A stretch of 32,985 bases of DNA from Lentisphaeria bacterium (GCA_024405215.1 JAKSPB010000035.1:1-32985); one strand, 5' to 3'. Positions 7,725-18,709 are shown, numbered from the stretch's first letter. Translations and numbers: made by a program. The notes: generated by a model not told the origin, from the sequence alone.

Positions 7725-9416
7725 TCACCCTCGGAAGATGGCTCCGAGCTTCTTGCCCAGGAGGACGGCTGCCATGAGGAAGGATGCTCCCAGGAAGAGC
7801 ATGGTCCAGAGTCCCAGGGCGGCGGCGATGGCGGAGCCTTCTCCTAGGAAGGAGGAGAGGTCGTAGATGGCCTTCGTGATGGGATAGTAGGCGGCCTTCT
7901 GCGCCAGCAGCAAGGAGTCGGAGACTTCCAGCATGGAGAAGCTGAAGGTCAGGATGGCGCCGGCTAGCAGATTCGCGGCGATGAGCGGCATGGTGATGCG
8001 CCGGAAGATGGTCGGCGGCTTTGCCCCCAGGGATGCGGCGGCCTCCTCGAAGGAAACGGAGGTCTGCTGAAGGCCGGCCACGGCTGAGCGCACTACGTAG
8101 GGGACGCGGCGGATGGCGTAGGAGATGACCAGCAGGCAGACGGGATTCTCGATGGGATTCAGAAAGTGGAAGAAATGCCCGCGCTGGGTCATGGCCAGGT
8201 ATCCGAAGGCCACCACCAGCCCCGGGACCGCCAGCGGCAGCATGGCCAAGGCGTCCAGCAGCCAGGTTCCGGGATGCTTTCCGCGGACGACTGCCCAGGC
8301 GATAAAGAGGCCGATGACCATGGCGACAATGAGCGCCAGTCCGGAGTATCGCAGGCTGTTGATGATGCTGGGCACGGTCAGGTTGTGCCCCAGGGCGGCG
8401 GCCACGTGTTCTAGCGTCCCCTGGACCGGGAGGACCGTGCGGTACCATCCGCGCCCGGTGGCCAGGCCCAGGACGCCCAGGTGCGGCAGGACGCCGATGA
8501 GGGCGATGACGGCGAAGAATCCGCCGGCCAGGGCGTTCCGCCATCCGGCCAGGTGCACGGGTGGCACGGCTCGTCCGGCCTTTCCGCTCATGGCGTAGTT
8601 GTCCCGCCCGAACCAGCATTTGGCCAGCAGATAGGCGAGTATGGCTGCTGTCATCATGACCACGACCAGGGCATACGGCATGGGGTTGTTTCCCATTTCG
8701 CTGATGCCCAGGAAGATCTGTACCGCGGTTACGCGCTCGTAGTTGAACATGAGCGGCGTTCCCAGTTCCGTGAAGGACCAGATGAAGACCAGTGTGCATC
8801 CGGCGAACAGCCCCGGACGGATGAGCGGCAGGGTGACTTTCCGGAAGCGCTGGAATCCCGTGCAGCCGTAGTCCTCGGCTGCCTCCAGGAGCGCGGGGTC
8901 CACGTTGGCGAAAGCCGCTGTGAGATTCAGGTAGAGGATGGGGAAGAGGTGCAACGCCTCTAGCACCACCACGGCGGCGAATCCGCCGGCGAACCAGTCC
9001 GGTTCGTTGCCGGGCGCCAGGATTCCCAGATGGACCAGCAGCTCGTTGAAGGCTCCGAAACGCCCGAAAATGCACTGCATTCCCAGGGCCCCCACGAAGG
9101 GCGCGAGGATCATGGGCAGGAGGAGCATCCCGCTCCAGAGCTTCTTTCCCCAGAAGTCATAGCGGTCTCCCAGCCAAGCCAGTGGCAGGGCGAGGATCAG
9201 CGAGGACAGTGTGGTTCCACCGGCAATGAGGAAGGAGTTCACCAGGCCGTCGCGATAGAGGGGATTGCGGAAGACTTCCGCCAGATAGAAAAGATTGGGC
9301 TTGCCGCTGCCGTCGGTCATTCCTCCTTGAAGGATCTGCCAGACGGGGAAGAGAAAGAAGGTCCCGAAGAAGAGGATTGCCAAAAGCAAGAAAAGATAAT
9401 AGAATTTTCGAAGCAT
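7725..9416 (-). CDS. Iron(III)/phosphonate-type ABC transporter permease, two fused permease domains
   Basis: The 563-residue membrane protein has two binding-protein-dependent permease domains in tandem, as in FbpB/SfuB-type importers of ferric iron, thiamine, putrescine or aminoethylphosphonate. Each half holds about six hydrophobic helices and an EAA loop that contacts the ATPase: LLEAAEDYGCTGFQRFRKVTLPLI at 177-199 and FEEAAASLGAKPPTIFRRITMPLI at 456-479. I chose the ATG at 9416 (MLRKFYYLFLLL) because a short basic start before the first helix is typical; an upstream TTG would only add a non-hydrophobic tail. No substrate-binding protein or ATPase is encoded beside it, so the substrate cannot be told. 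It is divergent from the phosphoesterase gene. Confidence 0.85.
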   Translation of the reverse strand: MLRKFYYLFLLLAILFFGTFFLFPVWQILQGGMTDGSGKPNLFYLAEVFRNPLYRDGLVNSFLIAGGTTLSSLILALPLAWLGDRYDFWGKKLWSGMLLLPMILAPFVGALGMQCIFGRFGAFNELLVHLGILAPGNEPDWFAGGFAAVVVLEALHLFPILYLNLTAAFANVDPALLEAAEDYGCTGFQRFRKVTLPLIRPGLFAGCTLVFIWSFTELGTPLMFNYERVTAVQIFLGISEMGNNPMPYALVVVMMTAAILAYLLAKCWFGRDNYAMSGKAGRAVPPVHLAGWRNALAGGFFAVIALIGVLPHLGVLGLATGRGWYRTVLPVQGTLEHVAAALGHNLTVPSIINSLRYSGLALIVAMVIGLFIAWAVVRGKHPGTWLLDALAMLPLAVPGLVVAFGYLAMTQRGHFFHFLNPIENPVCLLVISYAIRRVPYVVRSAVAGLQQTSVSFEEAAASLGAKPPTIFRRITMPLIAANLLAGAILTFSFSMLEVSDSLLLAQKAAYYPITKAIYDLSSFLGEGSAIAAALGLWTMLFLGASFLMAAVLLGKKLGAIFRG

Positions 9417-9459
9417 GTCAGGCTGGAAGGCGAGTGTCCGGTATGGCAAAACTCGCTAG

Positions 9460-9478
9460 AATGTTTATCTTAAACAAT
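9460..9478. promoter_or_regulatory. Dyad between divergent permease and phosphoesterase genes
   Basis: AATGTTTA (9460-9467) and TAAACAAT (9471-9478) form an 8-bp inverted repeat with one mismatch around a 3-base centre. It lies in the 99-base divergent intergenic region and has the size of a repressor operator. No regulator is named by the sequence. Confidence 0.3.
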
Positions 9479-9515
9479 GAATACGCTTAATGTAATTCCG
9501 CTATGGATACTCACT

Positions 9516-10256
9516 ATGACGAAAATCGGTTTTTTCAGTGACGTTCATGGAAATCTGGAAGCCCTCCAGGCCATCCTGAAACGTCTTGACAATGAATCCT
9601 GCGATCTCATCGTATGTCTAGGGGACATCGTGGGATATGGCGCCAATCCCGTGGAATGTCTGCAGATCATTCGCGAACGGGAGATCCCCTGCGTCATGGG
9701 AAACCATGACGAATACGCCAGTTCCCTGTTGCCCGATACCTTCTCCCATCTGCGTCCGGAGATCATCAAGTCCGTGGAATGGACTCAGCAACAGCTCTCT
9801 TTGGATGACTTGCGGTGGCTGGCAGACCAGCCCATGAGATTGCAGCTGGGCGAAAATATCTTCGCCTTGCACTCGTCTTTCGCTTCCAGGCGATGGGCAT
9901 ACTGCATGGACGAGGCGACTTTCGCCGCGAATTTCGAGAAGCAACCCTGCCAGCTGGCTTTCTGCGGACATTCCCATTCCCCGCTGATCGGTCTGGACAT
10001 GGGCGAGGGAAAGACGCCTTTCGTGGATTTCATCCGTCCCTGTACACTTCCGGCGGACCATAAGATCATGGTCAACGTCGGTAGCGTCGGCCAGCCCCGC
10101 GACCGGGATCCCCGGGCCTGCGCCATCATCTACGAGTGGGAGACGCGGCAGCTGAACATCGTCCGAGAACCCTACGATGTGGAGACTGCGCAGAACAAGA
10201 TCTACATGGCGCGCCTGCCCGACAAATTCGGCCTCCGCCTGGCCATGGGGAAATAA
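9516..10256 (+). CDS. Calcineurin-like metallophosphoesterase
   Basis: The 246-residue protein has the full metallophosphoesterase metal site: D9-V-H11 (FSDVHGN), G-D37 in CLGDIVGYG, GNHDE at 62-66, H118 in ALHSS, and GHSH at 150-153. It resembles the YfcE-like group of cytosolic phosphodiesterases and phosphatases. The substrate is not identifiable. I start at ATG 9516, where the first conserved strand begins; in-frame ATG 9477 would add 13 unlike residues. No strong Shine-Dalgarno is seen. The next gene begins 18 bases after the stop, so the two are very likely co-transcribed. Confidence 0.88.
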   Translation: MTKIGFFSDVHGNLEALQAILKRLDNESCDLIVCLGDIVGYGANPVECLQIIREREIPCVMGNHDEYASSLLPDTFSHLRPEIIKSVEWTQQQLSLDDLRWLADQPMRLQLGENIFALHSSFASRRWAYCMDEATFAANFEKQPCQLAFCGHSHSPLIGLDMGEGKTPFVDFIRPCTLPADHKIMVNVGSVGQPRDRDPRACAIIYEWETRQLNIVREPYDVETAQNKIYMARLPDKFGLRLAMGK

Positions 10257-10274
10257 GCAATCGGGGAAACGACC

Positions 10275-11870
10275 ATGCGCTATCCCGATCCACAGGAAAT
10301 GTCGCCTGCCGCCGCGTTGGCGGAGCTGCTGGAGCGCCTCCAGGCATTGGAGGAGCTCAATCCCGACCTCTCCTGCATTGAGCAGCGTCGTCTGGATCTC
10401 CTGGCGCGGCGCTGCGAAAAGGATGCTTTCGAGGAAGTCGCCGCCGAAGTGTCGAAGTTGGTGGAACTCTATCTGGACACACCCACCATTCGCGAAGGCA
10501 AGCTGATTCTCAAGGAGTATTTCAAGACGCTGGAGCGTTCCGCGCAGCGTTTGCTGGAAGCTGGCGAAATCCATGCCGCGCCCGAACAGAGGGATCGGGC
10601 GAACTCCACCTTTTCCCAGGCGTTGGTCCTTGCCAGCGCCTTTGACTACAATGCCCTGGATCGATGCAAGATCATGAGCCAGGCCAATATCCCCGAACCT
10701 CTCTTCCACGCTGCGGATTCCTATCGCCGCCGCCTGGAGGTGGTGGATACGGTTTTCGGCATCGGCTTCCGTGTGCTCTGGAACTTGGATGAACTGCATT
10801 TCCAGCAGTGGGCCATTTGCTATCTTGGACAGCATCAGGGGGATTTGGCGCCGGAGGTCATCCGCGATATGCTTTGGGTGCTCCGGAATTCTGCGGAAAT
10901 CCTTCCGGACTTGCGGGAATGGATGTTGCGCTGGTGTGGCGATGAGGCGTTGCTGGAGGACTGGCCGTTGGTGGTCCGTTATGCAGACCGTCTGCTGGAT
11001 CGCCTGGCGTTGCGGGCGTGGCGCAAGAAAGCGCCGCCGCCGCGCAACCTTGCCCTCTCCCATCTGAAGTTGCTGGTGGATACCGACCGTGCCGCCGAGG
11101 AACGGCTCTTTACTTGGCTGGTCAATACCCTGCAGAATTTTGGCATTTCCATTGAGAAATTCATTTCTCTGGACCGGGAGATTCCCGAGTCCGAAGAAGC
11201 CTGGGTGCACAGCGCGTTGCTAGCGGAGCTTCGTCATCTGGAATCCACCTACAAGCCCATTATCGTTTTGGCGGATTTGCTTCTGGCGGAACCAGACGGC
11301 GCGGCCAAGCTGGCCATGGCCCTCCTTGGCATCGTTGGACAGAGCCTGACCGAATGGGAGGAGGCGATCCGGGCTTTCTCCGAGAAACTCATCCGCCGTG
11401 CATTCCTGGTGGATTTGAAGGAAGGGCGGACGCCAGTGGAGACCATCCGCCGCTTCACTTTCGGTGATATCGCGGCCTTCAATCTCATCTGCAATGAACT
11501 GGATCTGGTCAGCCAGCAGTTCGATTCCATCGCCCAGCGTGAAGTCGTGGTCCGAAAGCTCTCCATCTATTATGCCAGTTACCGTCGTGCGCCCATGCTG
11601 GGGCAGGAGGTGGCGCGGAGATACCGGCATTTTGCCCGCATTCTTCATGAGGACTTCCTGGGGTCCCATCTGACTTCGGAGGAACTGGAGGAGTTTGAGA
11701 AGAACGGTTTTCTGCAGGAACTCTATTCCATGGGATCCCGCGCAAAGCGGTTCTTGGATCATCGCCGCGCATTGGAGATGACAATGGAGGAGATGGTCGC
11801 CTCGCAGATCGAGTTCGTTGCCGAGACGCGTGCCAGGAGGCTCGCCATGCTCCGCCGATTCTTCGGATGA
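10275..11870 (+). CDS. Large helical protein of unknown function
   Basis: I do not recognise this 531-residue protein. It is almost entirely predicted helix, rich in Leu, Glu and Arg, with no signal peptide, membrane helix, nucleotide-binding motif or metal site that I can see. Two Trp-containing stretches (FRVLWNLDELHFQQWAICYL and ALLEDWPLVVRYADRLLDRL) and a basic C-terminus (ETRARRLAMLRRFFG) stand out. A GGGGAAA 6-10 bases before the ATG is one of the better ribosome binding sites in the window. It follows the phosphoesterase by 18 bases and is ended by a strong terminator, so both form a two-gene operon. It may be a scaffold or a lineage-restricted partner of the phosphoesterase, which is inference. 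Confidence 0.8.
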   Translation: MRYPDPQEMSPAAALAELLERLQALEELNPDLSCIEQRRLDLLARRCEKDAFEEVAAEVSKLVELYLDTPTIREGKLILKEYFKTLERSAQRLLEAGEIHAAPEQRDRANSTFSQALVLASAFDYNALDRCKIMSQANIPEPLFHAADSYRRRLEVVDTVFGIGFRVLWNLDELHFQQWAICYLGQHQGDLAPEVIRDMLWVLRNSAEILPDLREWMLRWCGDEALLEDWPLVVRYADRLLDRLALRAWRKKAPPPRNLALSHLKLLVDTDRAAEERLFTWLVNTLQNFGISIEKFISLDREIPESEEAWVHSALLAELRHLESTYKPIIVLADLLLAEPDGAAKLAMALLGIVGQSLTEWEEAIRAFSEKLIRRAFLVDLKEGRTPVETIRRFTFGDIAAFNLICNELDLVSQQFDSIAQREVVVRKLSIYYASYRRAPMLGQEVARRYRHFARILHEDFLGSHLTSEELEEFEKNGFLQELYSMGSRAKRFLDHRRALEMTMEEMVASQIEFVAETRARRLAMLRRFFG

Positions 11871-11930
11871 CGCATGGCAAAACAGTTTCGCCGGCCGCGG
11901 GAGCGCAAAACACGCAGAATGATCGAAAGC

Positions 11931-11963
11931 CCTTCGGCGGAAACCGCCGAAGGACCTTGTTTT
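11931..11963 (+). terminator. Intrinsic terminator of the phosphoesterase operon
   Basis: A perfect 10-bp GC-rich stem, CCTTCGGCGG (11931-11940) with CCGCCGAAGG (11944-11953), encloses a 3-base AAA loop. TTGTTTT follows at 11957-11963. It lies 61 bases after the preceding stop and shows all parts of a rho-independent terminator. Confidence 0.88.
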
Positions 11964-12042
11964 GCTATTTTCCTTCTTTGGGTATCCGCCTTTCTTTTTG
12001 TTTTGGTGTCCGTCTTTTCCTTGATTTGAATCCCTTCCCTTC

Positions 12043-14259
12043 ATGGTATTCTTTCGGCCCATTCTATCTCCATGGCTGATTCTGGCCTGGATCTTGTGCA
12101 TGGGCTGGTTGGTTCTACGAGCCTTCCGGGGACAGAAGGAGGAGCATTCCCTACGATTGCGGCGGACGCTTCTGTGTCTGCGGCTGGCTGCCGTACTGCT
12201 TTTGGCGCTATGGCTTTGCCAGCCGCTTCGCCATAGGGAACTTCTACTGCCCAATGCTTCCCGTATCGCTGTCCTGGTAGATGGTTCTGCGTCCATGCAG
12301 GTGCAACGGGATTGTCTTTTACCGGACCGCCAGTCCGTCAGCCGCTGGCAATCGGCCGTCAAGGCGGCCAGTGACATCCCTGGCGAAATTCCTTCTATAC
12401 GGTGGCGTTTCGGCGATGCACAGACATCGCAGATGCCCTGGCCCGTCCAGGCGCAAACTGCGGCGGCGTTGCCTGGCGAGACCGCCATTGGCGCCGCGCT
12501 GGACGCCCTGGCGCAGGAATCCTCACGCGTCGGCGCCATGTCCATCCGTTCCGCCGTGCTGATTTCCGATGGACGGAGCTGGGATAACACGCTGGAGGCC
12601 GCCAAGCGTCTGGCCTTTAGGGGGCTGCCCGTTTCCACGCTTTGTCTGGGCAGCGAGGCGGAGCTTCCTGATTTCGCCGTGGAGTTCCTTCCGAAAACGC
12701 CATCCACAATTCCCATCCAGGAATCCGGCGAGGCATATCTGGCTGTCAGGGGCACCTTTCCGGAAAATCGTCGTGTGGTACTGTCGCTACGGGATTCCAG
12801 CGGCGTGCTGGCCAGCCAGGAACTTCAGGTTCCGGCGAATGGCTCTGTTCAGTGCCGCATGGCATTGCCGATATCGGACCTTCCTGGCGAACGGCTCATC
12901 CGCGCGGAAATTCAAGTTCCTCAGGAGGACGCCCGTTCGGAAAACAACTTCGCCAGCCATGTCCTTGAATATCAGAAGGCACCGGAGTCCCGGGTGCTCT
13001 TCCTGGCTGTCAATCCCAGTTGGGAGTGGCGTTTCCTGCGACGGGCATTAAGCCAGATTGAACACCTTCGGCTTTCCGCCGTGATTCGCCTGGGGTTGCC
13101 CGATGACGCCAACGAGAAGCTAGCCGCCGAATGGAAGCCCGATCTTCGTTTCTATACGATGGATTGCCAGTTGAAGGAGGACGCCTTTCCGGATGACCCT
13201 GCCTTCTATCGGGACTTCGAGACTGTCATCCTTCCTTGCCATGGCTCGGCTGCATTCTCTCCTGCGCAGCAGGATGCTCTTCGCTCCTTTGTGGAGAATC
13301 AGGGCGGGGGACTCCTCTTTCTAGGAGACGCCGGCGAACTTCCGGAGGGCCTGCGGACATTGCTGCCGGGAACGGATTTCGAATCTCGCCAGGCAGGAAT
13401 CGCGGCAAAAATCAGGCTGGCGACTGCGGATTTCCTCTTTGACGAACTCTTGGCGGAACCTATCGCACTGCCTTTGGGCAGCCGGTATACGGTCTGTCGC
13501 AATCCACGCAAAATTGCCCGCGTGGTATTGCGGGACAGCCAGGAGGCGCCCGTTTTCGTGGCAGCGGGAAACTATGGCGCCGGACGCGTCGCCTGGAGCG
13601 GACTTGGCGAGACGTGGCGCTGGACGCTTACAGGGAAGGCGGCCGTTTCCGGTGATGCGCATGACATTCACCGGGAGTTTTGGCGACAGACCGCTTCCTG
13701 GCTTGGCGAAAATCGACAGCCCCAGCTGGAACCAGATTTGCCGGACGAACCCTTGATCGCCAATCAGGACAATCTCCTGGCCATTCGCATCCTGGGACCC
13801 GATTTCCGTCCTGCACAGGCTCCGCAGGCCCGTCTGACGGTCACTGCCGATGATGATGACGGGGCGACCCAGGAGCTGCCATTGCTTCCCGACTTGGAGG
13901 CAGGACGTTATGTGGCGCACTATGTTCCCGATGTCGCTGGCGCCGTGCATCTCCGTTTCAATGTCCTTTGCGCTCCCGGCACTGCGCCGCTGACGCTGGA
14001 GAAATATCTCATTGTTCAACCCAATGGCAAGGAACGCAATCTTCTGAAGCCGGATTTCCAGCTCATGCGGGATATCGCCCGCATCACCGGCGGAAAGGTC
14101 TTGGAGGCCCCCATAGACTGGAAGAAACTGCCGCAGTCGGAACATATTCCTCTTCAGGTGCTGGATTCCTCCTGCTTGCCCGGCGTATTGATTCTTCCGA
14201 TGGTCGTTCTGCTGTTGCTGACGGAATACGCTTTGCGACGCCGGAATGGGCTGAAATAA
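12043..14259 (+). CDS. Membrane-anchored von Willebrand factor A and GATase1-like domain protein
   Basis: The 738-residue protein starts with two membrane helices (about 8-27 and 42-59), then a vWA domain with a complete metal-ion-dependent adhesion site: DGSAS at 80-84, T147 and D176 in SDGRS. A middle beta-rich part is followed by a class I glutamine-amidotransferase-like fold (VILPCHGSAAFS, FVENQGGGLLFLGDAGE) and a C-terminal membrane helix (GVLILPMVVLLLLTEYALRRR). This layout is widespread in planctomycetes, Verrucomicrobia and relatives, usually near MoxR, DUF58 and BatA genes, which are absent here. The large central domain should be periplasmic or extracytoplasmic. The start has no Shine-Dalgarno but gives the first helix. 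Function is unknown; a role in envelope complex assembly is only a guess. Confidence 0.82.
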   Translation: MVFFRPILSPWLILAWILCMGWLVLRAFRGQKEEHSLRLRRTLLCLRLAAVLLLALWLCQPLRHRELLLPNASRIAVLVDGSASMQVQRDCLLPDRQSVSRWQSAVKAASDIPGEIPSIRWRFGDAQTSQMPWPVQAQTAAALPGETAIGAALDALAQESSRVGAMSIRSAVLISDGRSWDNTLEAAKRLAFRGLPVSTLCLGSEAELPDFAVEFLPKTPSTIPIQESGEAYLAVRGTFPENRRVVLSLRDSSGVLASQELQVPANGSVQCRMALPISDLPGERLIRAEIQVPQEDARSENNFASHVLEYQKAPESRVLFLAVNPSWEWRFLRRALSQIEHLRLSAVIRLGLPDDANEKLAAEWKPDLRFYTMDCQLKEDAFPDDPAFYRDFETVILPCHGSAAFSPAQQDALRSFVENQGGGLLFLGDAGELPEGLRTLLPGTDFESRQAGIAAKIRLATADFLFDELLAEPIALPLGSRYTVCRNPRKIARVVLRDSQEAPVFVAAGNYGAGRVAWSGLGETWRWTLTGKAAVSGDAHDIHREFWRQTASWLGENRQPQLEPDLPDEPLIANQDNLLAIRILGPDFRPAQAPQARLTVTADDDDGATQELPLLPDLEAGRYVAHYVPDVAGAVHLRFNVLCAPGTAPLTLEKYLIVQPNGKERNLLKPDFQLMRDIARITGGKVLEAPIDWKKLPQSEHIPLQVLDSSCLPGVLILPMVVLLLLTEYALRRRNGLK

Positions 14260-14303
14260 GGGTAGGCAAACCAAAAATCCACCCGAACGGAAACCGGAAA
14301 TCC

Positions 14304-14340
14304 ATGCTGAAACCATAGCTGCGTGTTTGTTTCACAGCAT
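14304..14340. terminator. Hairpin between convergent vWA and usp genes
   Basis: ATGCTG-AAAC (14304-14313) can pair with GTTT-CAGCAT (ending at 14340) with a 2-base bulge. It lies between two convergent stop codons and could serve both strands. The T-tract is poor, so the call is weak. Confidence 0.4.
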
Positions 14341-14353
14341 AGGGAGATTCCAG

Positions 14354-14815
14354 CTACTTCACCAGAATCACGGGGATGGTGGAGAGTTCAAGGAGAAGGT
14401 CCCGTTCCACGGAGAAGATGTCCTTTCCGTGGTTGGTGTATTTTCTTCCGCCGATGACAATGGCGTCAATATTTTTCTGGCGAACATAGCGGAGGATCTC
14501 CTGGTGGAGTCGTCCGCGCAGGATTGTCGTTTCCACGGAAATTTTCAGTGCCTGGGCCAATTTTTGCGTACGTTTGAGGTAGGCCTCTCCCTTTTCCAGG
14601 ATGGCTTCCTCGAAATCTTCGCGCTCTTCGGCGACGAAGATGTGCATTTGCAGGAGGTAGTCCATCGTAGCGGTGTCAATGACGTATGCGGCGACCAGCT
14701 CGCTTTCCAGTGCCTTCGCCATGCGCAGGGCGAAGGCGGTAGTTTCCTCCGAGGTTTGCGAACCGTCCACGACAAGAAGAATTCGTTTCAGAAACTTTTC
14801 CTGCTGACTTGCCAT
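14354..14815 (-). CDS. Universal stress protein (UspA family)
   Basis: The 153-residue protein has the Usp fold: RILLVVDGSQTSEETTAFALRMA at the start, the central ATTMDYLL-to-helix region, and the family-typical DAIVIGGRK strand. The ATP-binding G-2x-G-9x-G(S/T) signature is degenerate: GGRKYTNHGKDIFSVERD keeps the first Gly and the final Ser-Val but lacks the regular Gly spacing, so nucleotide binding may differ. GAGGTAGGA upstream of the ATG is a good ribosome binding site. It begins 26 bases after the V-ATPase D stop on the same strand, so it appears to be the last gene of the V-ATPase operon. Coupling stress signalling to the pump is inference. Confidence 0.85.
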   Translation of the reverse strand: MASQQEKFLKRILLVVDGSQTSEETTAFALRMAKALESELVAAYVIDTATMDYLLQMHIFVAEEREDFEEAILEKGEAYLKRTQKLAQALKISVETTILRGRLHQEILRYVRQKNIDAIVIGGRKYTNHGKDIFSVERDLLLELSTIPVILVK

Positions 14816-14841
14816 TTTGTCCTACCTCGCTGATGCTGGAT

Positions 14842-15489
14842 TCATGAATCCTGTTTCGGAACTTCCTGCGCCGCTTCCAGGCGCTTCTTGATCATCTTGC
14901 TGGTGAAGAAGGAATCCAGTTCTTTGGATTCCAGACTTTCCGCAATATAATGCAAAGTTGCCTTATAGTCGGGGATGAAGATGTGTTCCAGAGCATTGAC
15001 GCGCCGCTGGGTCTTCTTGAGCTCGCGGGCCAGAAGCATAACGGTGGTCTCCATTTCCGCCAGGGCGGCGATGGTCTCCATCATTTCCAGGAAATTCTGC
15101 ATGGTGGCATCCACCAGCGCGTCAGTTCCCGCGAAGCCATACTGGGAATGGAAATCGGAGTGGTTTGCGGCAATATGCGGCGTCCGGAAACCGGCGGTGA
15201 CGGTGGTCTCCACTGCGACCTGGTGTTCGTAGTGGACGCCGCTGGCTACGTTGCGCAGGTGCATATAGCCATTCTGGGCGATGGCCATGCGCAGCACGCG
15301 GTAGGCCTTCTCCCTGCGCTCCGTCAATTCCTTCTGGACCACCTGGACACGCGCCAGAAGGCGCATCATCTCCATGACGAGAATCTCGCGCTTCTGCTCC
15401 AGGAGGTTGTATCCCTCCGTCGCCATGTCGAGATCGCGCTTCAGGTTCAGCTGGACGCTCTTGGTTGGTGCGACGTTGAGTCTGCCCAT
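14842..15489 (-). CDS. atpD: V-type ATPase subunit D
   Basis: The 215-residue subunit D forms the central rotor shaft with F inside the A3B3 head. The N-terminus MGRLNVAPTKSVQLNLKRDL and the C-terminal RRVNALEHIFIPDYKATLHYI are family hallmarks. Both ends are long helices that pair as a coiled coil, with a variable middle part. The start lies 3 bases after the B stop, consistent with coupled translation. It is followed by usp in the same direction. Confidence 0.96.
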   Translation of the reverse strand: MGRLNVAPTKSVQLNLKRDLDMATEGYNLLEQKREILVMEMMRLLARVQVVQKELTERREKAYRVLRMAIAQNGYMHLRNVASGVHYEHQVAVETTVTAGFRTPHIAANHSDFHSQYGFAGTDALVDATMQNFLEMMETIAALAEMETTVMLLARELKKTQRRVNALEHIFIPDYKATLHYIAESLESKELDSFFTSKMIKKRLEAAQEVPKQDS

Positions 15490-15492
15490 ACG

Positions 15493-16911
15493 CTATGCCT
15501 CGGGAGATGGCTGCGACTTGTCTTCGTAGTACTGGTCCAGCTCCTCCTGGGAGACACGCAGCAGCTCGGTGCGCGGGAGAATCTTCAGCGCCTCCCAGCC
15601 CAGGGCCAGGGATTCTTCGATGGAGCGGTTCTCGTATTCGCCCTGGGCAATGACGGTGGATTCGAACTTCTCGCCGAACTTCATGTAGAGCTGGTCGATA
15701 GGAGAGAGCTCCTCGGTGCCGATGACGGCCGCCAGGCTACGGATGTCCTTGACCTTGGAGTACGCCGCGAAAAGCTGCGAGGCGACGTGGGGATGGTCGT
15801 CCCGTGTGCGGTCCTTGCCGATGCCGTCCTTCATCAGACGGGAGAGGGATGGCAGGCCGGCGACAGGCGGGTAGATTCCGCGCTGGTACATCTCGCGGTC
15901 CAGGACGATTTGGCCTTCGGTGATGTATCCGGTCAAATCGGGTACGGGGTGGGAGATGTCGTCGGAAGGCATGGTGAGGATGGGCATCTGGGTGATGGAG
16001 CCGCCACCGGCGCTCAGGCGCCCGGCGCGTTCGTACATGGAGGCCAGGTCGGAATAGAGGTATCCGGGATAGCCCTTTCTGCTGGGGATTTCGCCGCGGG
16101 CGGTGGCGATTTCACGCAGAGCCTCGCAGTAGTTGGTCATGTCGGTGATAATGACCAGCACGTGCATCCCGCGGTCGTAGGCCAGGTATTCCGCCAAGGT
16201 CAGGGCGCTTCTGGGGGTGATCATACGCTCCACGGAGGGATCGTCTGCCAGCGAGAGGAACATGGCCACGTTACGGAGAACGCCGGACTGCTCGAAGGAA
16301 TCCACGAAGAAACGGGCCACGTCGAATTTGACACCCATGGCGGCAAAGACGATGGCGAACTGCACATCCTCATTCAGCAGCTTCGCCTGGCGGGCGATCT
16401 GGGCGGCGATGCGGTTGTGGGGAAGGCCGTTTCCGGAGAAGATGGGCAGCTTCTGTCCGCGGACCAGCGTGTTCATCAGGTCGATGGAGGAAATTCCGGT
16501 CTGGATGAAGTCACGGGGATATTCACGGGAGTAGGGATTCACGGGGATGCCGTTCACATCGCGGTATTCCCGTGCCAGCGGCGCGGGAAGGCCGTCCTTG
16601 GGACGGCCAAGACCGTCGAAGACGCGTCCCAGCATCTCTTCTGAAACAGGGATTTGGAGGGAGTGCCCCAGGAAACGCGCGCGGGTCTGGGCTTTGGAGA
16701 GGTTGTCCGTGCCGCCGAAGATCTGGACCAGCGCGGTATTTCCCGTCACGTCCAGGACCTGTCCCAGGCGCAGGTCGCCATTGGGGGCGGCGACCTCCAC
16801 GAGTTCATCGTAGGCGACGCCATGGACATTCTCCATGAAGACGAGAGGGCCGTCGATATTTTTGACTCCAGTATATTGGAGTCCGGCATGGTTGGCGAAG
16901 ATTTCAGGCAT
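15493..16911 (-). CDS. atpB: V-type ATPase subunit B
   Basis: The 472-residue non-catalytic B subunit alternates with A in the hexameric head and shapes the nucleotide site. GRVFDGLGRPKDG (95-107), NPYSREYPRDFIQTGISSID and SGNGLPHN (159-166, in place of a Walker A loop) are diagnostic, as are LYSDLASMYERAGR and SITQMPILTMPSDDISHP. Length is normal. Only one base separates its ATG from the stop of the A gene. The reverse strand also carries a long open frame here, which is an artefact of codon bias. Confidence 0.97.
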   Translation of the reverse strand: MPEIFANHAGLQYTGVKNIDGPLVFMENVHGVAYDELVEVAAPNGDLRLGQVLDVTGNTALVQIFGGTDNLSKAQTRARFLGHSLQIPVSEEMLGRVFDGLGRPKDGLPAPLAREYRDVNGIPVNPYSREYPRDFIQTGISSIDLMNTLVRGQKLPIFSGNGLPHNRIAAQIARQAKLLNEDVQFAIVFAAMGVKFDVARFFVDSFEQSGVLRNVAMFLSLADDPSVERMITPRSALTLAEYLAYDRGMHVLVIITDMTNYCEALREIATARGEIPSRKGYPGYLYSDLASMYERAGRLSAGGGSITQMPILTMPSDDISHPVPDLTGYITEGQIVLDREMYQRGIYPPVAGLPSLSRLMKDGIGKDRTRDDHPHVASQLFAAYSKVKDIRSLAAVIGTEELSPIDQLYMKFGEKFESTVIAQGEYENRSIEESLALGWEALKILPRTELLRVSQEELDQYYEDKSQPSPEA

Positions 16912-16912
16912 T

Positions 16913-18709
<1,797 letters not shown>

